From contig JAODMF010000014.1 of the NCBI GenBank assembly GCA_025464095.1, positions 49,942 through 113,941 on the forward strand: a DNA stretch of 64,000 nt. Direction: 5' to 3'. The position numbers were made by a program, and so were the translations under genes. Below the pieces are notes generated by a model. It was not told where the DNA came from and made no database searches. It was given only the letters and a program-made list of their open reading frames with translations. Shown here in pieces: positions 42,506 through 50,148 of this stretch (position 1 is the first letter of the stretch; every line of letters starts with the position of its first letter). The stretch comes from Glaciihabitans sp. (GTDB taxonomy: Bacteria; Actinomycetota; Actinomycetes; Actinomycetales; Microbacteriaceae).

Positions 42506-42784
42506 ATGATTGTGGACATTAAGAAGCGCGCGTTGCACCGCAGCCGCATCCTCGAGGGCCAGATGCGGGGCCTCGAGAAGATGATCGAGAACGAGGAATA
42601 TTGCGTCGACATCATCACGCAGTCGCTCGCGATCCAGAAGTCTCTGCGCAGCCTGAACAAGCTGCTGGTTGAGAATCACCTGCGCACGCATGTCACGAAC
42701 ATGTTCGAGGCCGGCGGCGACGAGCGCGAGGCCGCGGTCTCGGAACTGCTGAACGTATTCGAACTGAAGAATCGAGCGGAGTAG
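42506..42784 (+). CDS. csoR: CsoR-family metal-sensing repressor with Cys-His-His ligand set
   Basis: 92 residues, all-helical CsoR/RcnR family. Aligned on Mycobacterium CsoR (Cys36, His61, Cys65), the ligands are Cys33 (EEYCVDI), His58 and His62 (ENHLRTHV), so the second cysteine is replaced by histidine. A classic CsoR box overlaps its promoter and a copper-type P-ATPase follows two bases after its stop, so it remains the probable copper-responsive repressor, perhaps with shifted affinity. ATG 42506 is at leaderless distance from a -10 box. Confidence 0.88.
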   Translation: MIVDIKKRALHRSRILEGQMRGLEKMIENEEYCVDIITQSLAIQKSLRSLNKLLVENHLRTHVTNMFEAGGDEREAAVSELLNVFELKNRAE

Positions 42785-42786
42785 CA

Positions 42787-44862
42787 ATGGAACTCGACCA
42801 TGCACAGCTGCAGCACGAAACGCCAACCGAGCACGCACCCTCCGGCCATGACGCCCATGCGGGCCACGCGGAACACGACGCGCATTCCGGGCACGGCGAC
42901 CATTCTCACCACGACCCCGCGCAGTTCAAGCGGAAGTTCTGGATCAGCCTCGCCCTCACCATTCCGACCCTCGTCTTCAGTTCTGGCCTGCAGGGCATCC
43001 TGAATCTGGACGGGCCGCGGTTCCCGGGCAGCCAATTCATCCCCGCCATATTCGGCATCGCCCTGTTCATCTATGGCGGCTGGGTATTCATCACCGGCGG
43101 TGTCGCCGAAGTGCGGGCGAAGCAACCGGGCATGATGACGCTGATCTCCCTCGCCATCCTCGTTGCCTTTGGCTACAGCCTCGCGGTCACCCTTGGCCTG
43201 GCCGGCATGGACTTCTGGTGGGAGCTCGCGACGCTCATCACGATCATGCTGCTCGGTCACTGGATCGAAATGTCAGCCATCATGGGCGCGCAGAACGCAC
43301 TGGGTGAACTGGCCAAACTGCTCCCGGATGAAGCGGATCTCGTGCACGACGACCACACCATGACCGTGGCGGTGTCGTCCCTCGCGATCGGTGACCACGT
43401 GCTCGTGCGCCCGGGATCCCGCATCCCGGTCGACGGCGAGATCACCGACGGCGAATCCGACGTGGACGAGTCGCTGCTCACCGGCGAGAGCGCAGCCGTG
43501 TCCAAGCACGTGGGCGACACTGTTGTCGCCGGCAGCGTCAACGCATCCGGGTCGTTGACCGTGAGGGTCACCGCAACAGCGGAGGGCACAGCCGTCGCCG
43601 GGATCATGAAGCTGGTCGCGGATGCGCAGGCAAGCAAGTCCGGCGCGCAGGTGCTCGCCGACCGTGCCGCTGGCCTGCTGTTTTATTTCGCGCTCGCCGC
43701 CGCCGTGGTCACGGCTGTGGTGTGGTTGTTGATCCTGCCGAACAACCTCAATTTCGTGCTCGAGCGCGTCGTCACCGTGCTCGTCATCGCCTGCCCGCAC
43801 GCCCTGGGTCTCGCGATTCCCCTCGTCGCCTCTATCTCGACCGCCATCGGTGCGAAGCGCGGCATTCTCGTGCGCAACCGGTCGGCCCTCGAGGAGGCGC
43901 GACGTATCCGAGTGGTGCTGTTCGACAAGACCGGAACGCTCACCCAGGGACGCCAGGGCGTGAGTGACATCGTGACGGTCGACGGCACCGATGAGGACGA
44001 GTTGCTGCGGCTGGCCGCGTCCGTCGAAGCCGCGTCGGAGCATCCGGTCGCCCGCGCGATTGTGGCTGCGGCCGCCGAGCGCGGGCTCAAGCTCCAGAAG
44101 TCGACGCGATTCGCCGCGCTCGCCGGACGAGGCGCCCAGGCGAAGGTCGACGGCCGGATGCTCACTGTCGCGAGCGCGCGCGTTGCGTCGGAGCGGGGTA
44201 TTCACATCGATCCCGAGTTGGTGAACGCCGCACGGGACGCGGGCGCCGAGGGCAAGACCGCGGTGTTCGTTCTCGACGGCGACAGCGTGGTCGCGATGAT
44301 CGCCGTCGCGGACGTGCTGCGCCCGGAGTCGGCGGAGGCCGTGGCGGGGCTCAAGGCGCGCGGCATTCGCGTGGCCATGCTGACCGGCGATTCGCACGGG
44401 GTCGCGAACTGGGTCGCACGACAGCTCGGCATCGACGAGGTTTACGCCGAGGTGCTCCCGGGCGAGAAGGGCGATGTCGTGCGCAAGCTGCAGCAGGGCG
44501 GAACCCTTGTCGCCATGGTCGGCGACGGCGTGAACGATGCGCCGGCACTCGCCCTTGCAGACGTCGGCATCGCGATCGGTGCCGGCACCGACGTCGCGAT
44601 CGAGACCGCAGGCGTGGTCCTGGCCTCGAGCGACCCGCGTGGCGTCCTGGCGACCCTGCGACTCAGTGAAGCCACCTACCGCAAGATGCTGCAGAACCTG
44701 TTCTGGGCGACCGGGTACAACGTGATCGGTATTCCGCTCGCGGCCGGCGTGCTCTTCGGCGGGGGCATCCTGCTTTCGCCCGCGCTCGGTGCCGCGTTCA
44801 TGTCGATCTCGACCATCGTGGTCGCCCTGAACGCGCAGTTGCTGCGGCGGCTCAAGCTCTAG
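42787..44862 (+). CDS. copB: CopB-type copper P-type ATPase (CPH motif)
   Basis: 691 residues, inner-membrane heavy-metal pump. The first 48 residues are His-rich with no CxxC domain, and the transmembrane metal site is CPH in [13 protein letters not shown]: both mark the P1B CopB class (copper or silver export). DKTGTLTQG contains the phosphorylated Asp, LLTGESA the actuator loop, EHPVARAI the HP motif and [12 protein letters not shown] the hinge. It is cotranscribed with csoR (2-bp gap). Confidence 0.92.
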   Translation: MELDHAQLQHETPTEHAPSGHDAHAGHAEHDAHSGHGDHSHHDPAQFKRKFWISLALTIPTLVFSSGLQGILNLDGPRFPGSQFIPAIFGIALFIYGGWVFITGGVAEVRAKQPGMMTLISLAILVAFGYSLAVTLGLAGMDFWWELATLITIMLLGHWIEMSAIMGAQNALGELAKLLPDEADLVHDDHTMTVAVSSLAIGDHVLVRPGSRIPVDGEITDGESDVDESLLTGESAAVSKHVGDTVVAGSVNASGSLTVRVTATAEGTAVAGIMKLVADAQASKSGAQVLADRAAGLLFYFALAAAVVTAVVWLLILPNNLNFVLERVVTVLVIACPHALGLAIPLVASISTAIGAKRGILVRNRSALEEARRIRVVLFDKTGTLTQGRQGVSDIVTVDGTDEDELLRLAASVEAASEHPVARAIVAAAAERGLKLQKSTRFAALAGRGAQAKVDGRMLTVASARVASERGIHIDPELVNAARDAGAEGKTAVFVLDGDSVVAMIAVADVLRPESAEAVAGLKARGIRVAMLTGDSHGVANWVARQLGIDEVYAEVLPGEKGDVVRKLQQGGTLVAMVGDGVNDAPALALADVGIAIGAGTDVAIETAGVVLASSDPRGVLATLRLSEATYRKMLQNLFWATGYNVIGIPLAAGVLFGGGILLSPALGAAFMSISTIVVALNAQLLRRLKL

Positions 44863-44951
44863 GCCGCGTGGGCGCAGCCCGTCGCCCTCGGGCGCGGCAC
44901 CGAACAATGGATGTGAACATTCGGGGCACCTCCATCGGCCATACTTCTGCC

Positions 44952-45890
44952 ATGCCGTCGAAGAAGCCGAAGCGCATCATTGTTGCCGTCAACCCGAGCG
45001 CGTCGTTCGGGGCGACCCGCGCGACCGGTCCCGCGCTGGTGAGTACGCTTCGTGGTCTCGGCCATGACGTCACCATGCTGATCGAGCCCGACTACGAACA
45101 GCTGATTGCGACCGCGAAGGCGGCCGTGGCATCCAAGCCGGACGCGTTCGTTGTGGTCGGCGGCGACGGCATGGTGAACCTCGGCACGAACCTCGTGGCC
45201 GGAACGAAGGTGCCGCTTGGCATAGTTCCGAGCGGCACTGGCAACGATATGGCGCGCGCCCTGAACATTCCGGTCGGCAACCTGGAGCAGGCGGTCGCCG
45301 CTCTCGATGAGGCGCTCACCCGTGCTCCGCGCGTCATCGACGCGGGGCTGGCGACGGATGCCGAAGGAAACCAGCGCTGGTTCGGCTGCATGCTGTCCGC
45401 CGGTTTTGACGCCGTCGTGAACGAGCGCGCGAACCGGATGCACCACCCGAAGGGCAAGAGCCGCTACACGATCGCGCTGCTGCTCGAACTGGTCAGTCTC
45501 AGGCCGATCCCGTACACGATCACGATGGACGGCGAGAGGCTGGTGACCCGGGGCATGCTCGTGTCCGTCGGCAACGGGCAGTCGCTGGGCGGCGGCATGA
45601 GAGTGACCCCCGACGCGATGGTGGATGACGGCCTGCTCGACGTTCTGGTCGTGCGGCCGCTGTCGCGCATCCAGTTCATGCGTATCTTCCCGAAGGTCTA
45701 TCAAGGGACCCACGTTCTCGACCCGCGAGTGAGCGTGACCAAGGTGAGGAAGGTGCGACTCGAATCCGGGGATGACGTGGTCGCCTACACGGACGGCGAG
45801 CGCTTCGCGCAGCTTCCCATCGACATCGAGGTCAGGGCCGGCGCGCTGCGCGTTCTCTGCCCGGCGGTTACAGCGGCGGATCCTCGGTGA
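44952..45890 (+). CDS. Diacylglycerol/lipid kinase family protein
   Basis: 312 residues. The DAGK catalytic motif GGDGMVNLGTNLV and nucleotide-binding PSGTGNDMARALNIP are present; IIVAVNPSASFGATR is the N-terminal strand-loop. Such enzymes phosphorylate diacylglycerol or related lipids at the membrane. ATG 44952 follows CATACT at six bases and has no ribosome binding site. A second homologue lies at 50149, but the two are only distantly similar and flank the tRNA-Glu islands rather than forming a recent duplication. Confidence 0.87.
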   Translation: MPSKKPKRIIVAVNPSASFGATRATGPALVSTLRGLGHDVTMLIEPDYEQLIATAKAAVASKPDAFVVVGGDGMVNLGTNLVAGTKVPLGIVPSGTGNDMARALNIPVGNLEQAVAALDEALTRAPRVIDAGLATDAEGNQRWFGCMLSAGFDAVVNERANRMHHPKGKSRYTIALLLELVSLRPIPYTITMDGERLVTRGMLVSVGNGQSLGGGMRVTPDAMVDDGLLDVLVVRPLSRIQFMRIFPKVYQGTHVLDPRVSVTKVRKVRLESGDDVVAYTDGERFAQLPIDIEVRAGALRVLCPAVTAADPR

Positions 45891-46182
45891 TCCGGTAGCC
45901 TCGCGACTTTCGGGACGATCGCGCGATCTCGGCATCGATGTCGTCGTCGGTGATGATGCGTTTGCCGGGGCCGTACGCGTTCAGGGCGCCGAAGAAAACG
46001 CCGATTGCGACTCCGGTGATGGGCCAGGCCGGCCAGAAGTAGCGTGGTGCGCCGGTGAAGAACCAGATCGCCGTCAGAAACACGGAGAGCCCGATCCAGG
46101 TCCAGAAGAAACGCCAGAACTCCTGCTTGCGCTTGATCCGTTCGAGGGCCTGGGCGCGCAAGGTGTCATGAGCGTTGGTCAT
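45868..46182 (-). CDS. Small 2TM-domain membrane protein
   Basis: 104 residues with two hydrophobic helices (about 33-50 and 55-75: FWRFFWTWIGLSVFLTAIWF and WPAWPITGVAIGVFFGALNA) and a charged tail DDDIDAEIARSSRKSRG. The pattern RRKQEFWRF... resembles 2TM-domain proteins sometimes fused to kinases. ATG 46182 follows TATTGT at six bases without a ribosome binding site. It overlaps the convergent lipid kinase gene by 23 bp. Function unknown. Confidence 0.7.
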   Translation of the reverse strand: MTNAHDTLRAQALERIKRKQEFWRFFWTWIGLSVFLTAIWFFTGAPRYFWPAWPITGVAIGVFFGALNAYGPGKRIITDDDIDAEIARSSRKSRGYRITEDPPL

Positions 46183-46276
46183 GGCTCGACAATAGCGGCG
46201 GAGGACGATGCTGGCGAGGTACACGCTGGATGCGAAGGGGCGTGCGGATATGGCATACTCATAAAGTTGTCGTGAC

Positions 46277-46349
46277 GGCCCCATCGTATAGCGGCCTAGT
46301 ACGCTGCCCTCTCACGGCGGTAACACCGGTTCGAATCCGGTTGGGGTCA
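46277..46349 (+). tRNA. tRNA-Glu (anticodon CTC)
   Basis: A 73-base cloverleaf: acceptor GGCCCCA / TGGGGTC with discriminator A, D arm, anticodon stem CTGCC / GGCGG around the loop CTCTCAC (anticodon CTC), and T arm ACCGG-TTCGAAT-CCGGT. CCA is not encoded. An intrinsic terminator follows. The gene is intact, while its 3-prime half recurs twice downstream, as at an integration site. Confidence 0.95.
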
Positions 46350-46392
46350 CGATTGCCCGGTTGCCAGTTATCTACTGGGGACCGGGCCTTTT
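46306..46392 (+). repeat. Direct repeat copy 1 (att-like): tRNA-Glu 3-prime half plus terminator
   Basis: 87 bp, from the anticodon stem through the terminator, recur at 47460-47546 with one mismatch (T/C at 46373). Weaker similarity continues about 30 bp beyond, with an 11-bp insertion in copy 2. Confidence 0.9.
46355..46392 (+). terminator. Intrinsic terminator of tRNA-Glu
   Basis: Outer stem GCCCGGT / ACCGGGC (46355-46361, 46381-46387) and inner stem CCAGT / ACTGG, followed by CTTTT. The same structure, with a compensating loop difference only, is present in the second repeat copy (47509-47546). Confidence 0.85.
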
Positions 46393-46470
46393 ACTTTTGG
46401 CGGTGCGAACGGCCCAATCGGGCTTTGGCCACATTCTGGAATGACAGGGACCGGTAGATAGAAGAAAGGG

Positions 46471-46767
46471 TTAGGCAGAGAGAAGAGGTTTGATCTGATC
46501 GAATTCTTCGTGATGCTGAGCGACAGCGATGTCCAGGTCGTAGCGGCTCTGAAGATTCATCCAAAAACGGTCCGACGTTCCGAGCGCACGAGACAGACGC
46601 AGCGCGGTGTCGGGAGAGATCGCCCGCTTGCCGTGCACGATCTCGTTGATGCGCCTAGCCGGCACAGAGATCGTCTTAGCTAGCCGATACTGCGTGATGC
46701 CCATCGGGCTCAGGAACTCTTCCAGCAGAATCTCCCCCGGGTGGATGGGTTCGTGTGCGGTTGCCAT
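46471..46767 (-). CDS. higA: HigA-family antitoxin (HTH XRE)
   Basis: 98 residues. HPGEILLEEFLSPMGITQYR and RLAKTISVPARRINEIVHGK are the signature of HigA-type antitoxins; ISPDTALRLSRALGTSDRFW completes the Xre HTH domain. ATG 46767 has AGGAG upstream. It lies 14 bp after the toxin gene, the reversed toxin-first order typical of higBA. HigA neutralises HigB and represses the shared promoter. Confidence 0.92.
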   Translation of the reverse strand: MATAHEPIHPGEILLEEFLSPMGITQYRLAKTISVPARRINEIVHGKRAISPDTALRLSRALGTSDRFWMNLQSRYDLDIAVAQHHEEFDQIKPLLSA

Positions 46768-46781
46768 TTGTCGCTCCTCTC

Positions 46782-47063
46782 TCAGTGGTAGTCGGTGATC
46801 TCGACGTCTGCTGGGCCCGCGGAGTTCCAGGTGAAGCAGATGCGCCATTGGTCGTTAATTCGGATGCTGTGTTGCCCTTGACGGTTGCCGTGCAGTTGCT
46901 CGAGGCGGTTGCCTGGTGGAATTCGAAGGTCGTTGATGTTCTCGGCGGCGTCGAGCATCAGGAGCTTCCGGTTGGCGATTCGCTGAAGGTCGGAGCCGAA
47001 CTTGCGGACGTGCACGCGATTCCAGACGAGTTCGGTTTCCTTGTCCGCGAACGACTGGATCAC
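46782..47063 (-). CDS. higB: HigB-family toxin (RelE-like mRNA interferase)
   Basis: 93 residues from GTG 47063. MIQSFADKETELVWNR, KLLMLDAAENINDLRIPPGN, RLEQLHGNRQGQHSIRINDQ and WRICFTWNSAGPADVEITDYH are all standard HigB segments; the C-terminal His-ended strand is complete. It cleaves ribosome-bound mRNA when HigA is lost. A -10 box six bases before the GTG and a short dyad suggest an autoregulated leaderless promoter. On the small tRNA island the pair probably stabilises the insert. Confidence 0.9.
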   Translation of the reverse strand: MIQSFADKETELVWNRVHVRKFGSDLQRIANRKLLMLDAAENINDLRIPPGNRLEQLHGNRQGQHSIRINDQWRICFTWNSAGPADVEITDYH

Positions 47064-47069
47064 TCACAA

Positions 47070-47088
47070 AGCATAACGTGTTGCGTTA
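47070..47088 (-). promoter_or_regulatory. higBA promoter with operator dyad
   Basis: On the minus strand, TGGATT, 17-bp spacer and TATGCT (47075-47070), then six bases and the GTG start. The dyad TAACG-N5-CGTTA (47074-47088) overlaps the upstream edge of the -10, a plausible HigA site. Confidence 0.5.
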
Positions 47089-47459
47089 CTAAAATCCAGA
47101 GGCTCCAATTTAAACAAGTAGCGGGAGTTTAGGTGTGCAAATCGGCACCGTACGTAAGCGTTGGCGTAGCGCGGACGATACGCCGCAAGACCACTGGTTC
47201 CCTATTCAAATCCCTGCAGACCAGAGCTTCAGCGAGGGAGTTTTGGCGCACTTGCTAGCTCGTCGCCCGCTCGATATGGGGCTAACCCCCTCGTTACAGG
47301 GATGCGGCGACCGTGTGCTTCAAACGTGAGATGTGTGCAACCTGTCGTCCTGCTGCTCGGCGCGGCAATGTACATCGTCAATGAGATCAGGATGACTGAA
47401 TGAAGCCCAGAAAATCGCGGAATTCGCGGTAAATCCGCGCTGCAATGGGCCCCCGGCTC
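47089..47459. other. Gene-free 371-bp stretch of island 1
   Basis: No reading frame here has coding character; the 64-codon frame at 47135-47329 (plus) has no ribosome binding site and matches no family. Base composition is more A/T-rich near the higBA end. Probably residue of the inserted element. Confidence 0.5.
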
Positions 47460-47546
47460 GCCCTCTCACGGCGGTAACACCGGTTCGAATCCGGTTGGGG
47501 TCACGATTGCCCGGTTGCCAGTTATCCACTGGGGACCGGGCCTTTT
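47460..47546 (+). repeat. Direct repeat copy 2 (att-like) of tRNA-Glu 3-prime half
   Basis: Matches 46306-46392 at 86 of 87 positions, including the T arm and terminator. The first half of a tRNA is missing; upstream bases CGGCTC are shared instead with the third copy (49993-49998). Confidence 0.9.
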
Positions 47547-47592
47547 TCTTTGGCATTTCTTTGGGCAGTGCAACAGCCCAAGATCTGCCGTT

Positions 47593-48594
47593 CTAGTCCG
47601 AAGAGACGGACGTGCGCCTCATCGTGTCCGATGGTCGTTCGGAGTAGCGGCGTCGGTAGCTGGCTGCAAATCGCCCGAAATGGCTGATTCCCCATCTCGC
47701 CGCGACCTCGGTCACCGTGACCGAACCCGGCTCGGCGTCAGCAAGCTCCTTGTGGATCTGTTCCAGGCGCAACTGGCGGAGATAGGCCATCGGGGTGTTG
47801 TTCATCGCCCTGCGAAACCCTTCCTGGAGGCTTCGCACGCTGACCGCGACATCCCCCGCCAGTTCGGAGACGGTCCACGCGTGCTCCGGGCTGGCCCTGA
47901 GCAATTCGACTGCCTGGGCTACGGGACGCGGTCCGGGGGAGGGGACGGTGGAATTGAGGGCCTCGGAATGGTTATGGGGTTGAGCAAGCAGGAGGGACTC
48001 CATGAGCACCTGTTCGAGGCGCTGCGCGGCGAGCGGATGTTGCAGCAGTCCGCGTTCGTCCTTCGATGCCAGATCGATGAGGTGCAGTGTCTGAAGCAGC
48101 GTGCCGCCTGAAGCCGTCGTCAGGTCCAGTTCGGCGGAGAACACCAGCGGCTCGACGACGCTGCGGCCGAGAAGATTTTCCAGTTCAAGCTGCAGCTCCG
48201 CGTGAGGGACCATGAGCGACACCTGGGCGAAATCCTTGTCGCAATCCAGATCGGCAGGGTGCCCGGGCGTAAACACGGCGGCAGTCCGAGGTGTTCCATA
48301 GACGGGACTGTGCATGCCAGCCCGCATCGTGGCCCTGCCTGTCAGCGGTATGTCGATGTGGTAGTCGGTGGCATCGCTCGTGCGGATCCGAACGGCGTCG
48401 CCGAATCGCAGGTAGCCCGCGGTCACGCGCCCCACTTTGATGACGTTAAGGCTGAGATCCAGCGCCGTGGACGCCGAGGCCGAGGCAAAATCCAGTGGCA
48501 GGAATACGTCGCTGAGCACCTGGCGTGCGTGGTCGATGTCGCCTGACGATGCGACCGGATGGCTCCGGAACATCTCACTGGTGGCTAATGGCAC
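47593..48594 (-). CDS. AraC-family transcriptional regulator
   Basis: 333 residues. The N-terminal half resembles the AraC-binding-like domain (VGRVTAGYLRFGDAVRIRTS, YHIDIPLTGRATMRAG); the C-terminal 100 residues are an AraC HTH_18 domain (AWTVSELAGDVAVSVRSLQE, FRRAMNNTPMAYLRQLRLEQ, VTEVAARWGISHFGRFAASY). ATG 48624 begins the open frame, but GTG 48594 lies exactly six bases after TATACT with CTGACC 18 bp further up, so a leaderless GTG start is preferred. Divergent from the SGNH-GAF gene, which it probably activates; both lie inside the second island. Confidence 0.87.
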   Translation of the reverse strand: MPLATSEMFRSHPVASSGDIDHARQVLSDVFLPLDFASASASTALDLSLNVIKVGRVTAGYLRFGDAVRIRTSDATDYHIDIPLTGRATMRAGMHSPVYGTPRTAAVFTPGHPADLDCDKDFAQVSLMVPHAELQLELENLLGRSVVEPLVFSAELDLTTASGGTLLQTLHLIDLASKDERGLLQHPLAAQRLEQVLMESLLLAQPHNHSEALNSTVPSPGPRPVAQAVELLRASPEHAWTVSELAGDVAVSVRSLQEGFRRAMNNTPMAYLRQLRLEQIHKELADAEPGSVTVTEVAARWGISHFGRFAASYRRRYSERPSDTMRRTSVSSD

Positions 48595-48600
48595 CCCGAG

Positions 48601-48630
48601 AGTATAGGTCTGGCGTCTGTGCATGGTCAG
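48601..48630 (-). promoter_or_regulatory. Leaderless promoter of the AraC-type regulator
   Basis: On the minus strand CTGACC (48630-48625), 18-bp spacer and TATACT (48606-48601), followed by six bases and GTG 48594. Confidence 0.55.
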
Positions 48631-48749
48631 GGGCGGATCGCATCCCGCGCAAAGTGGATGTTCGTGCGCGTCGGGCGGATGTCGCGCCCGGCGACGTCAA
48701 CCTACATTTGCATACATCTGCAGCCCGACGGTTGTCGTTAGGGGAGTCG

Positions 48750-49982
48750 ATGGGAAACGTGCCTCGCTGGGTGACCGTCCCGGTGCTGCGAGCGTGGGTA
48801 GCTTCCAAGACGGGCGAGGTCAATCGACTCCCGCGGCCCGTTGACGCACCGGAATCGCACTCGATTGGGTTCAACAGCGATCGCGTGCTCATCTTCGGAG
48901 GAGGTCCTGCAGTCGGGTGGGGAGTGCTCAGCCACGAGATCGCGCTTCCTGGCGCTCTTGGCCGTGCACTGTCGAGCCGCACGGGTCGGGGGGCAGATGT
49001 TCACGTTGCCGCCGTTCCGCAACTGAAAGTCGGCTCAGCGGTTAACGAGCTGAGCAGGATCAAGCTGCATTGCTACGACGCGATAGTCGTCACCCTGGGC
49101 GTGAACGACGCCGGAGCCCTCACATCGCTCGCGGCCTGGCGACGCGATCTGACCAACACGCTGCGCCTGATCGCCAGGCAGTCATCGTCGGTCTCGCGGA
49201 TCTTCGTGGCCGGCGTGCATCCAATACGTTCGATCCCGGTCTACAACGGCCCGCTGGGTTCCATTGCGGATGCACACGCGCGCAAGATGAACGCCATCTC
49301 CGCGGAGGTCTGCAGTCTGGAGCCACGAGCGACGTATGTCTCGTTGACTGCTCCGCAGCAAAGCAGCACCTTCCGGTCCAGCGACGCGATGTCCTACCTG
49401 CACTGGGGCGAGGAGCTGGCCGACCGCATGGCACCTCAACTGGACGCCGAACGCCTGCTGGCTGATCTGGACCGGACCCTGAGCCGCGATCAAGGCCCTG
49501 ATGCCGCGAAGGACAGGGCAGCGGCCGTTCTGGAGCTCGGAATCCTCCACGACGATCGAACCTGGCAATTCGACAGCGTCATAGCCCAGGCGTGCACCAC
49601 GTTCGGCGTGCGATCGGCCACCGTGAGTGTTATCGATTCCGGCCACCTCGTGCATAAGGCACAGACAGGGAACGTGCCCCAGCTGATTACGCTCGGCGCT
49701 TCCTTCACTGCCTCCGTCATTCGTGAACGGGACGGCATGATGGTGCCGGACGCAGGTGCGGATGCGCGATTCCGGAATCTTCCCCACGTGGCTGGTGAAC
49801 CCCGCATCCGCTTCTATGCCGGATTCCCCGTGGAGAGCCCCAACGGGAACCGTATTGGCACTCTGAACATCTTCGACCCGGAGCCACAGTTCGCGTGTGA
49901 CTCGGATCGGTTGCCCGTTCTCCGTCAGCTCGGCCTCATGGCGCAGGCAGAGGTACGTCGGGGCGCGGATGGGCGGCAGTGA
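48750..49982 (+). CDS. SGNH-fold domain fused to GAF domain, catalytic Ser missing
   Basis: 410 residues. Residues about 44-240 follow the SGNH hydrolase plan: block I VLIFGGGPAVGWGV, where the expected GDS is GGG (residues 50-52), block III LGVNDAG (Asn119), and block V DAMSYLHWGEELADRM. With no serine in block I, ordinary esterase chemistry is unlikely. Residues about 265-405 form a GAF domain (ATVSVIDSGHLVHKAQTGNV, IRFYAGFPVESPNGNRIGTL). ATG 48750 follows AGGGGAG. Divergent from an AraC-type regulator and ending 10 bp before the third tRNA repeat. A sensor or binding role is likelier than catalysis. Confidence 0.75.
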   Translation: MGNVPRWVTVPVLRAWVASKTGEVNRLPRPVDAPESHSIGFNSDRVLIFGGGPAVGWGVLSHEIALPGALGRALSSRTGRGADVHVAAVPQLKVGSAVNELSRIKLHCYDAIVVTLGVNDAGALTSLAAWRRDLTNTLRLIARQSSSVSRIFVAGVHPIRSIPVYNGPLGSIADAHARKMNAISAEVCSLEPRATYVSLTAPQQSSTFRSSDAMSYLHWGEELADRMAPQLDAERLLADLDRTLSRDQGPDAAKDRAAAVLELGILHDDRTWQFDSVIAQACTTFGVRSATVSVIDSGHLVHKAQTGNVPQLITLGASFTASVIRERDGMMVPDAGADARFRNLPHVAGEPRIRFYAGFPVESPNGNRIGTLNIFDPEPQFACDSDRLPVLRQLGLMAQAEVRRGADGRQ

Positions 49983-49991
49983 CCACGACCT

Positions 49992-50050
49992 CCGGCTCGC
50001 CCTCTCCGGGCGATAACACCGGTTCGAATCCGGTCGGGGAGTGCCGCCCG
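49992..50050 (+). repeat. Diverged third copy of the tRNA-Glu 3-prime region
   Basis: From GCCCTCTC (49999) the sequence follows the tRNA 3-prime half with substitutions; AACACCGGTTCGAATCCGGT is identical to the other copies. The acceptor 3-prime strand and terminator are degenerate. CCGGCTC just before it is shared with copy 2. Confidence 0.75.
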
Positions 50051-50148
50051 GCTCCGCGCAGGCGCAAACGAATCATGGTCAAGTTGCACGGTGTCAACCC
50101 CCGCGTCCGTTTCGCAGGGGAATTGGGCGCCGTCCGTAGAGTTATCGG

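Larger units (their letters stand above)
46306..50050. mobile_element. Two tandem tRNA-Glu-anchored islands (integrase lost)
   Basis: Three copies of the tRNA-Glu 3-prime region, at 46306, 47460 and about 49992, bracket two inserts: 46393-47459 with higBA, and 47547-49991 with an AraC-type regulator and an SGNH-GAF gene. Only the first copy completes a tRNA. This is the footprint of site-specific integration into a tRNA gene, done twice. No integrase, excisionase or conjugation gene remains. The first insert is visibly richer in A and T than its surroundings, notably 47064-47160. Confidence 0.6.

Noticed and set aside
43273..44907. 544-codon antisense frame over copB
   Set aside because: Composition (Arg, Gly, His, Asp-rich) is that of a shadow frame; the plus strand encodes a complete P-type ATPase.
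47135..47329. 64-codon frame in island 1
   Set aside because: No ribosome binding site, no promoter at leaderless distance, no family resemblance.
49992..50050. A second functional tRNA gene
   Set aside because: Only the 3-prime half is recognisable; the acceptor 5-prime strand and D arm are absent and the anticodon stem is altered.
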